Shown here: positions 16,254 through 25,604 of the stretch, in pieces
How the letters are laid out: each line of letters begins with the position of its first letter
How positions within the stretch are numbered: position 1 is the stretch's first letter
Assembly (NCBI GenBank): GCA_050291245.1
Contig: JBNKJP010000002.1
Location: 1-64,000, forward strand
Length of the DNA: 64,000 bases
Direction: 5' to 3'
Origin: Thiodiazotropha sp050291245
GTDB taxonomy: Bacteria; Pseudomonadota; Gammaproteobacteria; Chromatiales; Chromatiaceae
The notes under the pieces: generated by a model
What the model saw: the letters and a program-made list of their open reading frames with translations, nothing else
The model's database searches: none
What the model was told of the DNA's origin: nothing
Translations under genes and position numbers: made by a program

Positions 16254-17924
16254 ATGGCTACGGTAAACGGACAACAGACAACCCGGGAACTGCAAGAGGC
16301 GCCACGCCTTCAGGATAATCCCATCGTCCGCCAGATCGCGGTGATGATTGGTATCGCAGCCAGCGTCGCCCTGGGCGTGGCCGTGGTGTTATGGTCCCAG
16401 ACCCCCAGCTACGCGCCCCTCTTTGGCAACCTCTCGCAAAAGGATGCCATGGAGATCGCCCAGTCTCTGCAGCAGGCTGGGATCGACTACGAGATCGATC
16501 AGGGCAACGGCATCATCATGGTGCCGAGCGGCAGTTTGCAGGAGGCGCGGATGAAGCTTGCCGGCCAGGGCTTGCCGCACTCAGGTTCCGCCGGCTTTGA
16601 ACTGCTCCAGGAGGACACTGGCTTCTCCACCAGCCGGTTGGTGGAATCGGCGCGTTATCAGCATGCCATCGAGGGTGAACTGGCGCGCTCCATCGCTACC
16701 CTGGCGAACGTGGAGTCGGCCCGGGTGCATCTCGCCACCCCCAAACAGTCGGTGTTTATCCGCAAACGCAAGTTTCCCAGCGCCTCGGTGGTGGTGAAAC
16801 TCTACTCCGGGCGCAATCTGGAGAAGGGGCAGGTCGAGGCGATTCAGCATCTGGTGGCCTCCAGCGTGCCGGAACTGGATGTCTCCAACGTCACCGTGGT
16901 GGACCAGAAGGGACGCCTGTTAAGCAAAAAGCAGGACAGCCGCGAGATGGAGCTGTCATCCAGCCAGTTCGACTATACCCGGGGTCTGGAAGACCACTAC
17001 AAACAGCGCATCGAGGACATCCTCTCTCCGGTGATCGGACGGGATAATCTGCGTGCCGAGGTGACCGCCGACGTGGATTTCACCTATGTGGAACAGACTC
17101 AGGAATACTATAATCCCGATGTGAATGCACTACGTTCCGAACAGATCAACGAGCAGCAGTCGATCCTCAGTGAAGCGCAGGGCGTCCCGGGAGCGCTGAC
17201 CAATCAACCGCCGGCCGCGGGCAATGCCCCCCAGGTGGCCGGTCAGGCAGGCGCCAATGGCGAGGCCGGGGGAACCCCGGTAAACACCAGCAAGCGCGCC
17301 ACGCGCAACTTCGAGCTGGATAAGACCATCAGCCATACCCGGATGCCCACCAACCGCCTGCGCCGACTCTCCGTCGCGGTGGTGGTGAACGACCGCGCGG
17401 AGGTCGACGAGGAGGGACAGGTGACACCGGTCAAGCGCACCGCGGAGGAGATCACCCGGATCTCCAACCTGGTGAAAGAGGCGGTTGGCTACGATATCCA
17501 GCGAGGTGATCGGGTGCAGGTGATCAGTGAGGCCTTCTATATACCGAAGCCGCCGGAAGCCCTGCCGGAACCCGCGATCTGGGAAGAGAGCTGGTTCTGG
17601 GATACGGTGCGTCAGGTGGGCGGCGTGCTGCTGTTCCTGGTGCTGGTGTTCGGTGTGCTGAAACCGATCATGACCCGTCTCACCAAACAGATCGTGTACG
17701 CGCCCCAGGAGGCCCTGGCCGGCGCGACTGCGGGTGAGGGCGGCCTGGCGGGGGGCGGTGAGAGCGGCGGCGGGTACCTGCCCGAGAGCGAGGGGGAAGC
17801 GCTGCACCTGCCCGGACCCCGCAGCTACGAAAGGACCCTCGATGCCGCTCGCGGCATGATCGCGGAAGATCCGAAACGCGTAGCCCAGGTCGTGAAGAAA
17901 TGGATCGCTGAAGATGGCCACTAA
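16254..17924 (+). CDS. fliF: Flagellar MS-ring protein FliF
   Basis: A 556-residue membrane protein. The first transmembrane helix lies at about 27-47 (VMIGIAASVALGVAVVLW), followed by the YscJ/FliF periplasmic domains, a low-complexity Gly/Ala/Gln segment (about 300-345), a second helix at about 459-477 (VLLFLVLVFGVLKPI) and a C-terminal cytoplasmic tail that binds FliG. It forms the MS ring, the base on which rotor and export gate assemble. The 3' end overlaps fliG by 11 bp. Confidence 0.94.
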   Translation: MATVNGQQTTRELQEAPRLQDNPIVRQIAVMIGIAASVALGVAVVLWSQTPSYAPLFGNLSQKDAMEIAQSLQQAGIDYEIDQGNGIIMVPSGSLQEARMKLAGQGLPHSGSAGFELLQEDTGFSTSRLVESARYQHAIEGELARSIATLANVESARVHLATPKQSVFIRKRKFPSASVVVKLYSGRNLEKGQVEAIQHLVASSVPELDVSNVTVVDQKGRLLSKKQDSREMELSSSQFDYTRGLEDHYKQRIEDILSPVIGRDNLRAEVTADVDFTYVEQTQEYYNPDVNALRSEQINEQQSILSEAQGVPGALTNQPPAAGNAPQVAGQAGANGEAGGTPVNTSKRATRNFELDKTISHTRMPTNRLRRLSVAVVVNDRAEVDEEGQVTPVKRTAEEITRISNLVKEAVGYDIQRGDRVQVISEAFYIPKPPEALPEPAIWEESWFWDTVRQVGGVLLFLVLVFGVLKPIMTRLTKQIVYAPQEALAGATAGEGGLAGGGESGGGYLPESEGEALHLPGPRSYERTLDAARGMIAEDPKRVAQVVKKWIAEDGH

Positions 17925-18969
17925 TCCAAAAGCCGAAGCCACTAAAGAGGTCGTACAAGCCGACACCACGGATACCCTGAAAATCCGGGGTGTGGACCGC
18001 TCGGCGATTCTGCTGCTGGCCCTGGGCGAGAAGGATGCCGCGGAAATCCTGCGCCACATGGGACCCAAGGAGGTCCAGGACGTGGGTCTGGCCATGGCCT
18101 CCCTGACGAATGTCTCCACGGACCAGATGGAGTCTGTGATGCACGAATTCGTCTCCACCCTGGAGACCCAGACTGCTCTGGGACTCGGCTCCGATGAGTA
18201 CATCCGCAACATGCTCACCAGCGCCCTGGGCGAAGATAAAGCGGGGGGTGTGATCGATCGCATCCTGCTCGGACGCAATAGCAAGGGCCTGGAACAGCTG
18301 AAATGGATGGACCCCCGGGCGATTGCCGAGCTGATCCGCCTGGAACATCCCCAGATCATCGCCATCGTGCTGTCGTTTCTCGAATCGGATCAGGCGGCCC
18401 AAGTGGTCAGTCAATTCCCGGAACGGGTGCGCACCGATGTGATCATGCGCATCGCCACCCTGGACGGTATCCAGCCGGTGGCCCTGCAGGAACTGGACGA
18501 GATCCTCGAGAAACAGTTTTCCGGCGCCACCAATGTCAAATCCTCCAGCCTGGGTGGCGTCAAAACCGCGGCGGAGATTCTCAACATGCTCGATGGCGCC
18601 ATCGAGAGCAAGCTGATGGAGGAGATCTCCGAGGTGGACGTGGACCTCAGTCAGGAGCTGCAGGACAACATGTTCGTCTTCGAGAACCTGGTGGACGTGG
18701 ACGACCGGGGTATCCAGACCCTGTTACGCGAGGTCAGTACCGAACAACTGTTGCTGGCACTGCGCGGTGCCGATGAGGTGCTCAAGGAGAAGATCTTCAA
18801 GAACATGTCGAAACGCGCCGCGGAGATGCTCAAAGACGATATGGAAGCCGCGGCCCCGGCCAAACTCAGCGATGTCGAGGCCTCGCAGAAAGAGATTCTC
18901 CAGGTAGCGCGCCGCCTGGCGGATGCGGGTGAGATCATGCTGGGAGGCGGCGGTGATGAGTTCGTCTGA
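17914..18969 (+). CDS. fliG: Flagellar motor switch protein FliG
   Basis: A 351-residue rotor protein with the conserved middle-domain EHPQ motif (LEHPQIIAIVLS) and the C-terminal charged torque helix region (LFENLVDVDDRGIQ-like: FENLVDVDDRGIQTLLREV). It couples stator ion flow to rotation and switches direction with FliM/FliN. It overlaps fliF upstream and fliH downstream, so the block is read as one operon. Confidence 0.94.
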   Translation: MATNPKAEATKEVVQADTTDTLKIRGVDRSAILLLALGEKDAAEILRHMGPKEVQDVGLAMASLTNVSTDQMESVMHEFVSTLETQTALGLGSDEYIRNMLTSALGEDKAGGVIDRILLGRNSKGLEQLKWMDPRAIAELIRLEHPQIIAIVLSFLESDQAAQVVSQFPERVRTDVIMRIATLDGIQPVALQELDEILEKQFSGATNVKSSSLGGVKTAAEILNMLDGAIESKLMEEISEVDVDLSQELQDNMFVFENLVDVDDRGIQTLLREVSTEQLLLALRGADEVLKEKIFKNMSKRAAEMLKDDMEAAAPAKLSDVEASQKEILQVARRLADAGEIMLGGGGDEFV

Positions 18970-19636
18970 TCCCACCGACCGAGATTTCGAAGAGATCCGC
19001 CAATGGATCCCGCCGGAGATGGGGGAGCGAAAAGCCCGCTCCACATCCGGTAAAATTACACCGCCACCGGCCCCACCCACCGCCGAGGAGCTGGAAGCGA
19101 TCCAGAAATCGGCCTATGAAGAGGGCTTTGAACGAGGTAAGCAGGAGGGATTCGAATTCGGCCACAAGGAGGGCCTGACCCGATCTCGTACGGATCTGCA
19201 ACGCTATACGGAACGTTTCGATCGTCTCCTCGAAACCTTCGAACACCCCCTGCGCAACCTGGACAACGAGGTGGAGAAGGAGCTGCTCACCCTGGTGGTC
19301 GCAATCGTCAAGCAACTGGTGCGCCGGGAGGTGAAAAGCGATCCCAACCTGATCATCGGAGTGGTACGCGAGGCCCTGTCGATCCTGCCGGTTTCATCGC
19401 GAAACGTGCGCCTGCAGGTGCATCCGGAAGACGCGGAGCTGATCCGCGAGATCTATGCCCTGGGCGATAGCGAGACCGGCTGGCAGCTGATCGAGGATCC
19501 GGTCATCAACCGGGGCGGCTGCAAGGTGATCACGGATACTTCCCAGATCGACGCCACCCTGGAGTCCCGTCTCGCCAGCCTGATCGCGCCGCTGCTTGCC
19601 GGAGCGCGTGCGATTGACGACCAGAGCGAGTCATGA
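18956..19636 (+). CDS. fliH: Flagellar export ATPase regulator FliH
   Basis: A 226-residue protein. The N-terminal part is charged and ends in a glycine-spaced helix (YEEGFERGKQEGFEFGHKEG, the GxxxG-type stalk typical of FliH). The C-terminal half matches FliH/YscL. It forms an FliH2-FliI complex that brings the ATPase to the export gate. The ATG at 18956 inside the fliG 3' end has GGGAGG upstream. An upstream in-frame ATG at 18923 lacks this. Confidence 0.9.
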   Translation: MSSSDPTDRDFEEIRQWIPPEMGERKARSTSGKITPPPAPPTAEELEAIQKSAYEEGFERGKQEGFEFGHKEGLTRSRTDLQRYTERFDRLLETFEHPLRNLDNEVEKELLTLVVAIVKQLVRREVKSDPNLIIGVVREALSILPVSSRNVRLQVHPEDAELIREIYALGDSETGWQLIEDPVINRGGCKVITDTSQIDATLESRLASLIAPLLAGARAIDDQSES

Positions 19637-21045
19637 AGATGGCCACCCCCCTGGGAAAAGAACGTCAAAGACTCTGGGTTAAACGCCTGCGGCGCTACCA
19701 GGATCGCCTGGGAGACGATCGCGGACTGGTGGTGGAAGGCCGTCTGACCCGGATGGTGGGTCTGACCCTCGAGGCGATCGGCTGCCGCGCGGTAATCGGC
19801 GGTCAGTGCGACGTAGTCAGCAGCAACGGCACCCACATCGAGGCCGAAGTGGTCGGTTTCGGCGAAGACAGTCTCTATCTGATGCCCACCGGCGACATTC
19901 ATGGACTGGAGCAGGGCGCCCGGGTGATTCCCACCGGGCGGGTGTGCGAAGCCGTGGTGGGTGATCAACTGTTGGGGCGGGTCATTGACGGCGCGGGTAA
20001 TCCCCTGGATGGACTGGGTCCGATCCATTCGGATGCACACCGCCCGTTGACTGGAACCAGCTTCAATCCCTTGGCGCGAACCCCGATCCGCGAACCCCTG
20101 GACGTGGGGGTGCGGGCGATCAACGCCCTGCTCAGCGTAGGGCGTGGTCAGCGACTCGGGCTGTTTGCCGGATCGGGCGTCGGCAAGAGTGTCCTGCTGG
20201 GCATGATGACCCGCTACACCAACGCGGATGTGACCGTGGTGGGGTTGATCGGTGAACGTGGCCGCGAGGTCAAGGAGTTCGTAGAGAACATCCTCGGCAA
20301 GGAGGGGCTGAAACGAGCAGTGGTGGTCGCGGTACCCGCCGATAACCCCCCTCTGCGCCGCATGCACGGGGCGATGCTGGCCACCAGCATCGCGGAGAAC
20401 TTTCGCGAGCAGGGCAAGCATGTGCTGTTGCTGATGGATTCCCTGACCCGCTATGCCCAGGCGCAGCGGGAGATCGCCCTGGCAATCCACGAACCGCCGG
20501 CTACCAAGGGTTATCCGCCTTCGGTGTTCGCCAAGCTGCCGCAGTTGGTGGAAAGGGCGGGCAACGGCGACAAGGGTGGTGGATCGATCACCGCCTTCTA
20601 CACCGTACTGACCGAAGGGGACGACCAGAACGATCCGATCGCCGACGCGGCCCGGGCGATCCTCGACGGTCACATTGTGCTGTCACGTCGACTGGCTGAA
20701 GCCGGGCACTATCCGGCGATCGATATCGAGGCCTCGATCAGCCGGGCGATGAACGATATCACCCGATATGGGCATCAGGAGGCCGCGCGTTCATTTAAAC
20801 ATCTATACTCTCTATATCAGCAGAATCGAGACCTGATCAGCGTGGGCGCTTATGAATCGGGCAGTGATGAACAGATCGACATCGCTATTTCGGCGATGCC
20901 GGCATTAAACCGGTTTTTGCAACAGGATATGCATACTCCGGAGACCCTGGCGCAGAGCATGGAAGATCTGGAGGCCCTGTTTCCGGCGGAACAGGAAGAA
21001 CCGCTGGAGGTACCGGCAGGACTGAGTCTGCCGCAACCGCAATAA
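19633..21045 (+). CDS. fliI: Flagellum-specific ATPase FliI
   Basis: A 470-residue F1-beta-like ATPase with Walker A GLFAGSGVGKS (about residue 177-187) and Walker B LLLMDSLTRYAQ. It energises unfolding and release of export substrates at the flagellar type III gate. It starts inside the fliH stop (ATGA). A second in-frame ATG lies two codons downstream. The C-terminal 30 residues are acidic and slightly longer than in enteric FliI. Confidence 0.94.
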   Translation: MKMATPLGKERQRLWVKRLRRYQDRLGDDRGLVVEGRLTRMVGLTLEAIGCRAVIGGQCDVVSSNGTHIEAEVVGFGEDSLYLMPTGDIHGLEQGARVIPTGRVCEAVVGDQLLGRVIDGAGNPLDGLGPIHSDAHRPLTGTSFNPLARTPIREPLDVGVRAINALLSVGRGQRLGLFAGSGVGKSVLLGMMTRYTNADVTVVGLIGERGREVKEFVENILGKEGLKRAVVVAVPADNPPLRRMHGAMLATSIAENFREQGKHVLLLMDSLTRYAQAQREIALAIHEPPATKGYPPSVFAKLPQLVERAGNGDKGGGSITAFYTVLTEGDDQNDPIADAARAILDGHIVLSRRLAEAGHYPAIDIEASISRAMNDITRYGHQEAARSFKHLYSLYQQNRDLISVGAYESGSDEQIDIAISAMPALNRFLQQDMHTPETLAQSMEDLEALFPAEQEEPLEVPAGLSLPQPQ

Positions 21046-21065
21046 ACTCAATACGGTAACCATCC

Positions 21066-21494
21066 ATGTCGCCATCAAAACGATTCAAACCCGTACAGCG
21101 CTTCGCCCACTCAAAGGAACAGAACGCCGCCCGCAGCATGGGCGTGGCGCGGCGCAATCTGGAGCAGGAAGAGGCCAAGCTGCTGCAACTCAAGAGCTAT
21201 CACCAGGAATATCTGGCGCGTTTCCAAACCCTGGCCGCAGAAGGGATGAGCGCCGCGCAACTGCAGGAGTACCGGGCATTTCTCGCAAAACTGGACGAGG
21301 CGATCCAGCAACAGGAGCAGATCGTCGCCGCCAGTACGGTCAATCACAACAGCCAAAAGGACAACTGGAAGCAAAAGCACAGCCGCACTCAGGCCCTCAA
21401 CAAGGTGGTCAGTCGTTACCAGCGCAAGGAACAGCAGAGCGCGGAGCGGCAGGAACAGAAAGAGAATGATGATCTGAACCAGACACGCTCCTGA
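21066..21494 (+). CDS. fliJ: Flagellar chaperone/stalk protein FliJ
   Basis: A 142-residue, highly charged, Gln-rich two-helix coiled coil, the length and composition of FliJ. It acts as the central stalk of the FliI ring and escorts chaperones. Identity follows from position after fliI and from the R/Q/E-rich helical pattern, as FliJ sequences diverge quickly. fliK, which usually comes next, is absent here and found at 26983-28215. Confidence 0.88.
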   Translation: MSPSKRFKPVQRFAHSKEQNAARSMGVARRNLEQEEAKLLQLKSYHQEYLARFQTLAAEGMSAAQLQEYRAFLAKLDEAIQQQEQIVAASTVNHNSQKDNWKQKHSRTQALNKVVSRYQRKEQQSAERQEQKENDDLNQTRS

Positions 21495-21586
21495 TTCCAG
21501 GAATAAAAATATTTCACAAAATATAACCTGACGGGGCGCTGCCGGGGTTATTCCATGGCCTGTGAGATCGGTTATGATGATCGGCT

Positions 21587-22837
21587 ATGAGTGTTGATAA
21601 TCCCGTTACGGAGCTGTCTTTACCCCCGAATGTCGTGCAGGTGGGCCGACAGCCCATATTGGATCGCAATCTGCGCATCTACGGCTACGAACTGCTCTAT
21701 CGATCACGGGTCGGCATCGACGGTGTTGACGGTGACACTGCGACGGCCCGCACGGTCATGGACGGCTTCCTCGAATTCGGCCTGCAGCGCCTGGTGGGTT
21801 CCCATCGGGCCTTCGTTAACGTGACCGAGTGCTTTTTCAGTGGTGAGCAGGATATCCCCATCGACAGCAACTGTCTGGTCATCGAGGTGCTCGAATCGAT
21901 CGAGTTGAGCGAAGCGGTGGTGGCCGGGGTGAAACGCTGGCGTGAGCGGGGGTTCACCATCGCCTTGGACGACTACCGTTTCGAGTCCCGCTGGGAACCC
22001 CTGCTGCCCTACTGCGATATCGTCAAGGTGGAGACCCTGGGGTTGGATCTTGAAACCTACCGGGATGAAATCGCGCATCTGAAGTCATTGGGACTTACTC
22101 TGCTGGCGGAAAAGGTCGAGACCCGCAAGGAGTTCGAACAGGCCAAAGCGCTCGGATTCGACCTGTTTCAGGGATTTTTCTTCGCCAAACCGCAGACCCT
22201 GTCCACGGCGCGCAGTCAGACCAACAAGAGTCTGATGTTAAAGATGATCGCCAAGGTCAACGATCCGGATACCGAACTTGAAGAGATCTCATCCCTGGTG
22301 GAACTGGATCCGAACCTGAGTTACAAAATCCTGCGGGTACTCAATTCCGCCGCGGTCTCTTTGCCACGCAAGGTGCTATCCATCCATCAAGCGGTGATTT
22401 ACATCGGCATCGACCGGTTACGAGCCTGGTCAACACTATTCCTTATGGCCGGTCTCGACATGACTTCACCGGAGTTGATCACCACCAGTCTGGTCAGGGC
22501 GGAACTCTGCCGCGCACTCTCCCAGGAACTGCATGACGGCAATCCGGACAGCAGTTACACGGTCGGCTTGCTCTCCACTCTGGACGCGATGCTGGATCGC
22601 CCCATGTCCGAGTTGCTGGAGGATCTCCCCCTGCCTGAGCCGATGATCGACGCACTGTTATCCCACCGGGGCCCCCTGGGCGATGAGTTGCAGTGCGCCA
22701 TCGATCTGGAACGTTGCCAATGGATGAGTGAGGCGGCGCAACTGCTGCCGGTCGAGCAGCTCAACATCCTGTATGTCCAGGCCCTGGAGCGGGTCGAGAC
22801 ACTGCGCAACGCCATCACTCAGCACGAGCTGATCTGA
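21587..22837 (+). CDS. EAL-HDOD protein, enzymatically degenerate
   Basis: A 416-residue cytoplasmic protein with an N-terminal EAL-type domain (about 10-210) and a C-terminal HDOD domain (about 210-400, DPNLSYKILRVLNSAA). The EAL signature is altered (EVLES instead of ExLE) and the DDFG-like loop reads DDYRFE, so phosphodiesterase activity is unlikely. It should instead bind ligands or partners. Members of this family (YuxH/CdgJ type) affect motility in Vibrio. It lies 92 bp after fliJ without an obvious own promoter, so it may be the last flagellar operon gene. Confidence 0.82.
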   Translation: MSVDNPVTELSLPPNVVQVGRQPILDRNLRIYGYELLYRSRVGIDGVDGDTATARTVMDGFLEFGLQRLVGSHRAFVNVTECFFSGEQDIPIDSNCLVIEVLESIELSEAVVAGVKRWRERGFTIALDDYRFESRWEPLLPYCDIVKVETLGLDLETYRDEIAHLKSLGLTLLAEKVETRKEFEQAKALGFDLFQGFFFAKPQTLSTARSQTNKSLMLKMIAKVNDPDTELEEISSLVELDPNLSYKILRVLNSAAVSLPRKVLSIHQAVIYIGIDRLRAWSTLFLMAGLDMTSPELITTSLVRAELCRALSQELHDGNPDSSYTVGLLSTLDAMLDRPMSELLEDLPLPEPMIDALLSHRGPLGDELQCAIDLERCQWMSEAAQLLPVEQLNILYVQALERVETLRNAITQHELI

Positions 22838-23101
22838 TCAGGGTACCACCACCCCGTAGATCGGTCCCGAAGGGGTCTGGCAGACACAGTAGGCGCCCAC
22901 CTCCGCGCGTTTGTGCATGTAGCAGACTCCGGAATAGATACCGCACTTGCGACTCAATTGGGTTTCACTCTGGGTGGTGTAGGTGCGGGTATGTGACTCT
23001 TTGTCGGCTGGGTCGGAGTTTTCCTCGGCGGCCCAGGCGAACGACGAAACCAGCCAGCCCAGGAATAGGATGCCTACCCGTCGTCTGATAGTGTGTTTCA
23101 T
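22838..23101 (-). CDS. Small secreted cysteine-containing protein, unknown function
   Basis: An 87-residue protein with a clear signal peptide (MKHTIRRRVGILFLGW... ending SFAWA). The mature part has four Cys in a CGIYSGVC...YCVC pattern that could make two disulfides, and ends in GPIYGVVVP. The ORF is open 22 codons further upstream, but AAGGGA lies 8 bases before the ATG at 23101. It ends one base after the convergent EAL-HDOD gene. The family is not recognised. Confidence 0.6.
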   Translation of the reverse strand: MKHTIRRRVGILFLGWLVSSFAWAAEENSDPADKESHTRTYTTQSETQLSRKCGIYSGVCYMHKRAEVGAYCVCQTPSGPIYGVVVP

Positions 23102-23298
23102 GGTCGAATCCCTTAGATGAAATCGGTTGTCTGTGATCGGATGAATTCGTGAGTTGGGAGAATTCATGATGCCAGATCCAGCGATCTGGAGATACTCAAC
23201 CTAATCATTGCATAAATTTTTACAAAAGACCGATTCTGGATGAAACTCACTTACTCAAACCAAAATAATCTTCGTCATTCCGACTTAAATAAAAAAAC

Positions 23299-23420
23299 AC
23301 CACCGTCATCCCGGCGAATGCCGGGATCCAGAATGCCTGACGGTGCGATACACTTGGATGCCATCCGACGATCCGTAACAGTGCATCCATACACCACATC
23401 TACAGTAGAAGCCGGAATGA
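23299..23420 (+). repeat. Palindromic intergenic repeat, copy 1
   Basis: Starts ACCACCGTCATCCCGGCG, continues through ATGCCGGGATCCAGAATGCC, and closes with a GCATCCAT...AAGCCGGAATGA segment that partly pairs with the start. Full copies recur at 53592-53718 and 56401-56527 in the same orientation. Half copies occur near 31173, 35130 and 46468. This is the widespread proteobacterial CGTCATTCCGGC repeat type. Confidence 0.8.
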
Positions 23421-23554
23421 AGCTTAGAGTATAGCGATAAGCAAGCGCTATTCCGGCCCCGGATGAAGGATATATGGGTAATCCCCAGTATCCAGGTACA
23501 GCTTGCATGACATAAGATCTAAGATAAAGCCTGAATTAATGAACGGAGGGACCC

Positions 23555-23850
23555 GTGACTTCAGCCAATCTATTTGCCCACAGTGCCAGTGCCCAGTCTC
23601 AAGCCGCCTTAGGTGCAAACGCAGACGACGTCCACCAGACAGAGGGCCAACTCCTCTATTAACAGACCAGCCAAAGCCCCCAACCGGATCCATAGTCAAA
23701 CACCAGTTTGAATAACGAAACCAGGATTAGAAAGCCCAACTCGCTATCGAATCCGCGGACAGGGAAGGGATCAATGATCTGGCGGTTACCCAGGACGGAC
23801 AGCATGTTAACTGTAACGATATTTCAGGAGCTTGTTTGGTCGATTCCTAG
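23555..23850 (+). pseudogene. Decayed gene with internal stops and a frameshift
   Basis: A GTG with a strong GGAGG box opens 35 protein-like codons (MTSANLFAHSASAQSQ... to TEGQLLY) that end in TAA. After a frameshift a second open stretch (23731-23850) encodes DREGINDLAVTQDGQHVNC and ends NDISGACLVDS. The composition of both parts is that of real coding DNA. The second stretch has a loose resemblance to the effector-like protein at 53796 (DALAQTVGGQHALLCV), which hints at a dead relative. This is suggestive only. Confidence 0.35.
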
Positions 23851-23969
23851 AGTAACGAATTTGAGGGAAAAGGGATTAGGTATAAAGTTTCTTTCCTGTT
23901 GTATAACAAAATGAGGTCAAAGTGCCTCTAGGCGCTAGATCGAATCTCAATTCGTATTTTGATGTATAG

Positions 23970-24110
23970 GAATGGAGCAGGGAGTTTACCAAATTCATTC
24001 ATTGTGCAAAGTGTGGTGGTAAATTCTGTGGGCATTTAACTAAACTTGACCTGACAGGCACGCCATCGAAACAGGTAACTGTCAGATCAAGTCGCGACTA
24101 CTACAGGTAA
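23970..24110 (+). pseudogene. Gene fragment with a Cys/His cluster
   Basis: A 46-codon open stretch without a start codon contains HCAKCGGKFCGHLTKLD, a possible zinc-binding knuckle, and ends in RSSRDYYR. It is preceded by an in-frame TAG. It is probably the 3' remnant of another gene in this degenerate stretch. The family is not recognised. Confidence 0.3.
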
Positions 24111-24126
24111 GGCCCATTAGCCTTAC
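24106..24126 (-). terminator. Hairpin after the minus-strand RTX gene
   Basis: GGTAAGGC/GCCTTACC forms an 8-bp perfect stem 16 bp beyond the stop of the RTX gene. There is no good T-run, so the terminator call is tentative. Confidence 0.4.
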
Positions 24127-24141
24127 CCTCATTTCACTTAC

Positions 24142-24993
24142 TTACTTAAATGGAATCAAGTTGAGAGGAAATCCACTGCCTCCGCCCAGATTGGGTCCGC
24201 CGCCTCCCAATAGGCCTAGCGGATCCAGGAGTGAGAGAAGGCCGCCACCAGAGTCCTGATTTGTCGACTGTGTTTCATTGTTGGTGGTATGGGTACTGTT
24301 GTCCACATTGATATTAATATCACCATTAATAGTGATACCGCCATCTCCCCCTGGACAAGTTGATGGGATATTATTGCCATCACCACCTAAAATGATCACG
24401 TGATCATTTTCAGGGTGACCGTCGATGGTATCATCACCTGACCCGCCATCGATGTTATCATGGCAAGGTCCACCGTTTATGGTGTCGTCTCCAGATCCTC
24501 CGTTGATGTTGTCACGACCCCAGCCACCATTGATGGTATCGTCTCCGGATCCGCCGTTGATGGTGTCACAACCCCAACCGCCATTGATGGTGTCGTCGCC
24601 TGAGCCGCCATTGATGGTTTCACTGCCGAAACCACCATTGATCGTGTCGTCACCACTTCCACCATTCAGAGTGAGGTTGTTATTCCCGCAAAGCTGAAAA
24701 CCCCTTGAAGTGATAGTATCGTCGCCACCACCACCATTAATTGTCAAGTTCTGAGACTGCTCAGGGGTTAGGTGGTAAGTCTCTCCATTGCAGGTAATGT
24801 CCGTTGACCCATCCCAGTTGGTACATACGTCAATATTGTCAGATCCACCCGTTCCATTAAATGTTGTGCTATCACCATCAAATGTGAGTGAAGAGCCATC
24901 ACAATGATATTCCGTTCTACTGCAGTCACATGAGAATTGCGAGTTTGAGGCTTGAGAGGCGTTTCCTAACTGACTTCCTTGCATAGCATCCAT
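24142..24993 (-). CDS. RTX-like repeat protein, head/tail family, paralog 1
   Basis: A 283-residue protein without a signal peptide. A Cys-rich head (about 1-110) contains GETYHLTPEQSQNL and GFQLCG. A run of calcium-binding nonapeptide repeats (about 110-200, GGSGDDTIN units) forms a parallel beta roll in known RTX proteins. A Ser/Asn/Thr spacer (about 220-250) and a conserved tail (DPLGLL, GGGP, LGGG, FPLNLI) follow. Head and tail match the divergent neighbour at 25605. AAGGAGC lies before the ATG. Export by a type I system would fit the RTX repeats, but no such system is in the window and the tail is not a standard type I signal. Function is unknown. Confidence 0.8.
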   Translation of the reverse strand: MDAMQGSQLGNASQASNSQFSCDCSRTEYHCDGSSLTFDGDSTTFNGTGGSDNIDVCTNWDGSTDITCNGETYHLTPEQSQNLTINGGGGDDTITSRGFQLCGNNNLTLNGGSGDDTINGGFGSETINGGSGDDTINGGWGCDTINGGSGDDTINGGWGRDNINGGSGDDTINGGPCHDNIDGGSGDDTIDGHPENDHVIILGGDGNNIPSTCPGGDGGITINGDININVDNSTHTTNNETQSTNQDSGGGLLSLLDPLGLLGGGGPNLGGGSGFPLNLIPFK

Positions 24994-25604
24994 TTTTACT
25001 TGCTCCTTGCAATTGAATACATTATTAACATTCCATTCAGATTAATATCTGCATCTATAGTAGAAATGAAAATCATCTGATTTGCTAGCTAGGAATAACC
25101 CATATATCAGGATGAAACGCGAGCGTTGGTGGTAGAAAATCAGAAATGCGCTCTAAGCGCATACTTACAATAACCTGAGTACATAAGATGTCCGTAATAT
25201 CATCTCGATTTCATGCTTGCCCTCACTAAATGACATCTGTCGTTGGTTAATCTAATCATTGCGCTAATTCCGACAAAAACCGGTTCTTTAAGTGAGTATG
25301 CACTATGATCACCAGCTTCAGTATGCGAAGGGGGTGTTCTGAGTATGTGATTACAGTCATAACTGTAAGGAATTTCTGACAGGGGAATTTCTAGTGTGTA
25401 AGGAATGTTTTCGGTGCTAAAGTGGCTGCAGTTTTCATGGAAGATCATATCAATGGGTGTTCATTGGTTTGCGGTGAAGTATCGGCGGAATTGCGACACT
25501 AGAACCTAGTACGATAGAAAGAGGTGTTCCGAACAGGCTGAGTTTGTGTCGCCTATTTTAAAATGTGCATGGATCAAAAATAACTTAATAACGGAGTAAA
25601 GAAT
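24994..25604. other. Divergent promoter region between the two RTX genes
   Basis: 611 AT-rich bases with no convincing gene. The segment 25251-25285 (CTAATCATTGC... ACAAAAACCGGTTCT) resembles 23200-23238 upstream of the small secreted protein gene. The promoters of both RTX genes must lie here. Several short minus-strand ORFs look random. Confidence 0.5.

Noticed and set aside
17130..18365. A 411-codon minus-strand ORF opposite fliF/fliG
   Set aside because: Antisense to two certain flagellar genes; composition is low-complexity and no family motif is seen.
19453..20673. A 406-codon minus-strand ORF opposite fliI
   Set aside because: Antisense shadow of fliI.
24425..24697. A 90-codon plus-strand ORF inside the RTX gene
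   Set aside because: Pro/Ser repeat pattern is the antisense of the RTX nonapeptide repeats.
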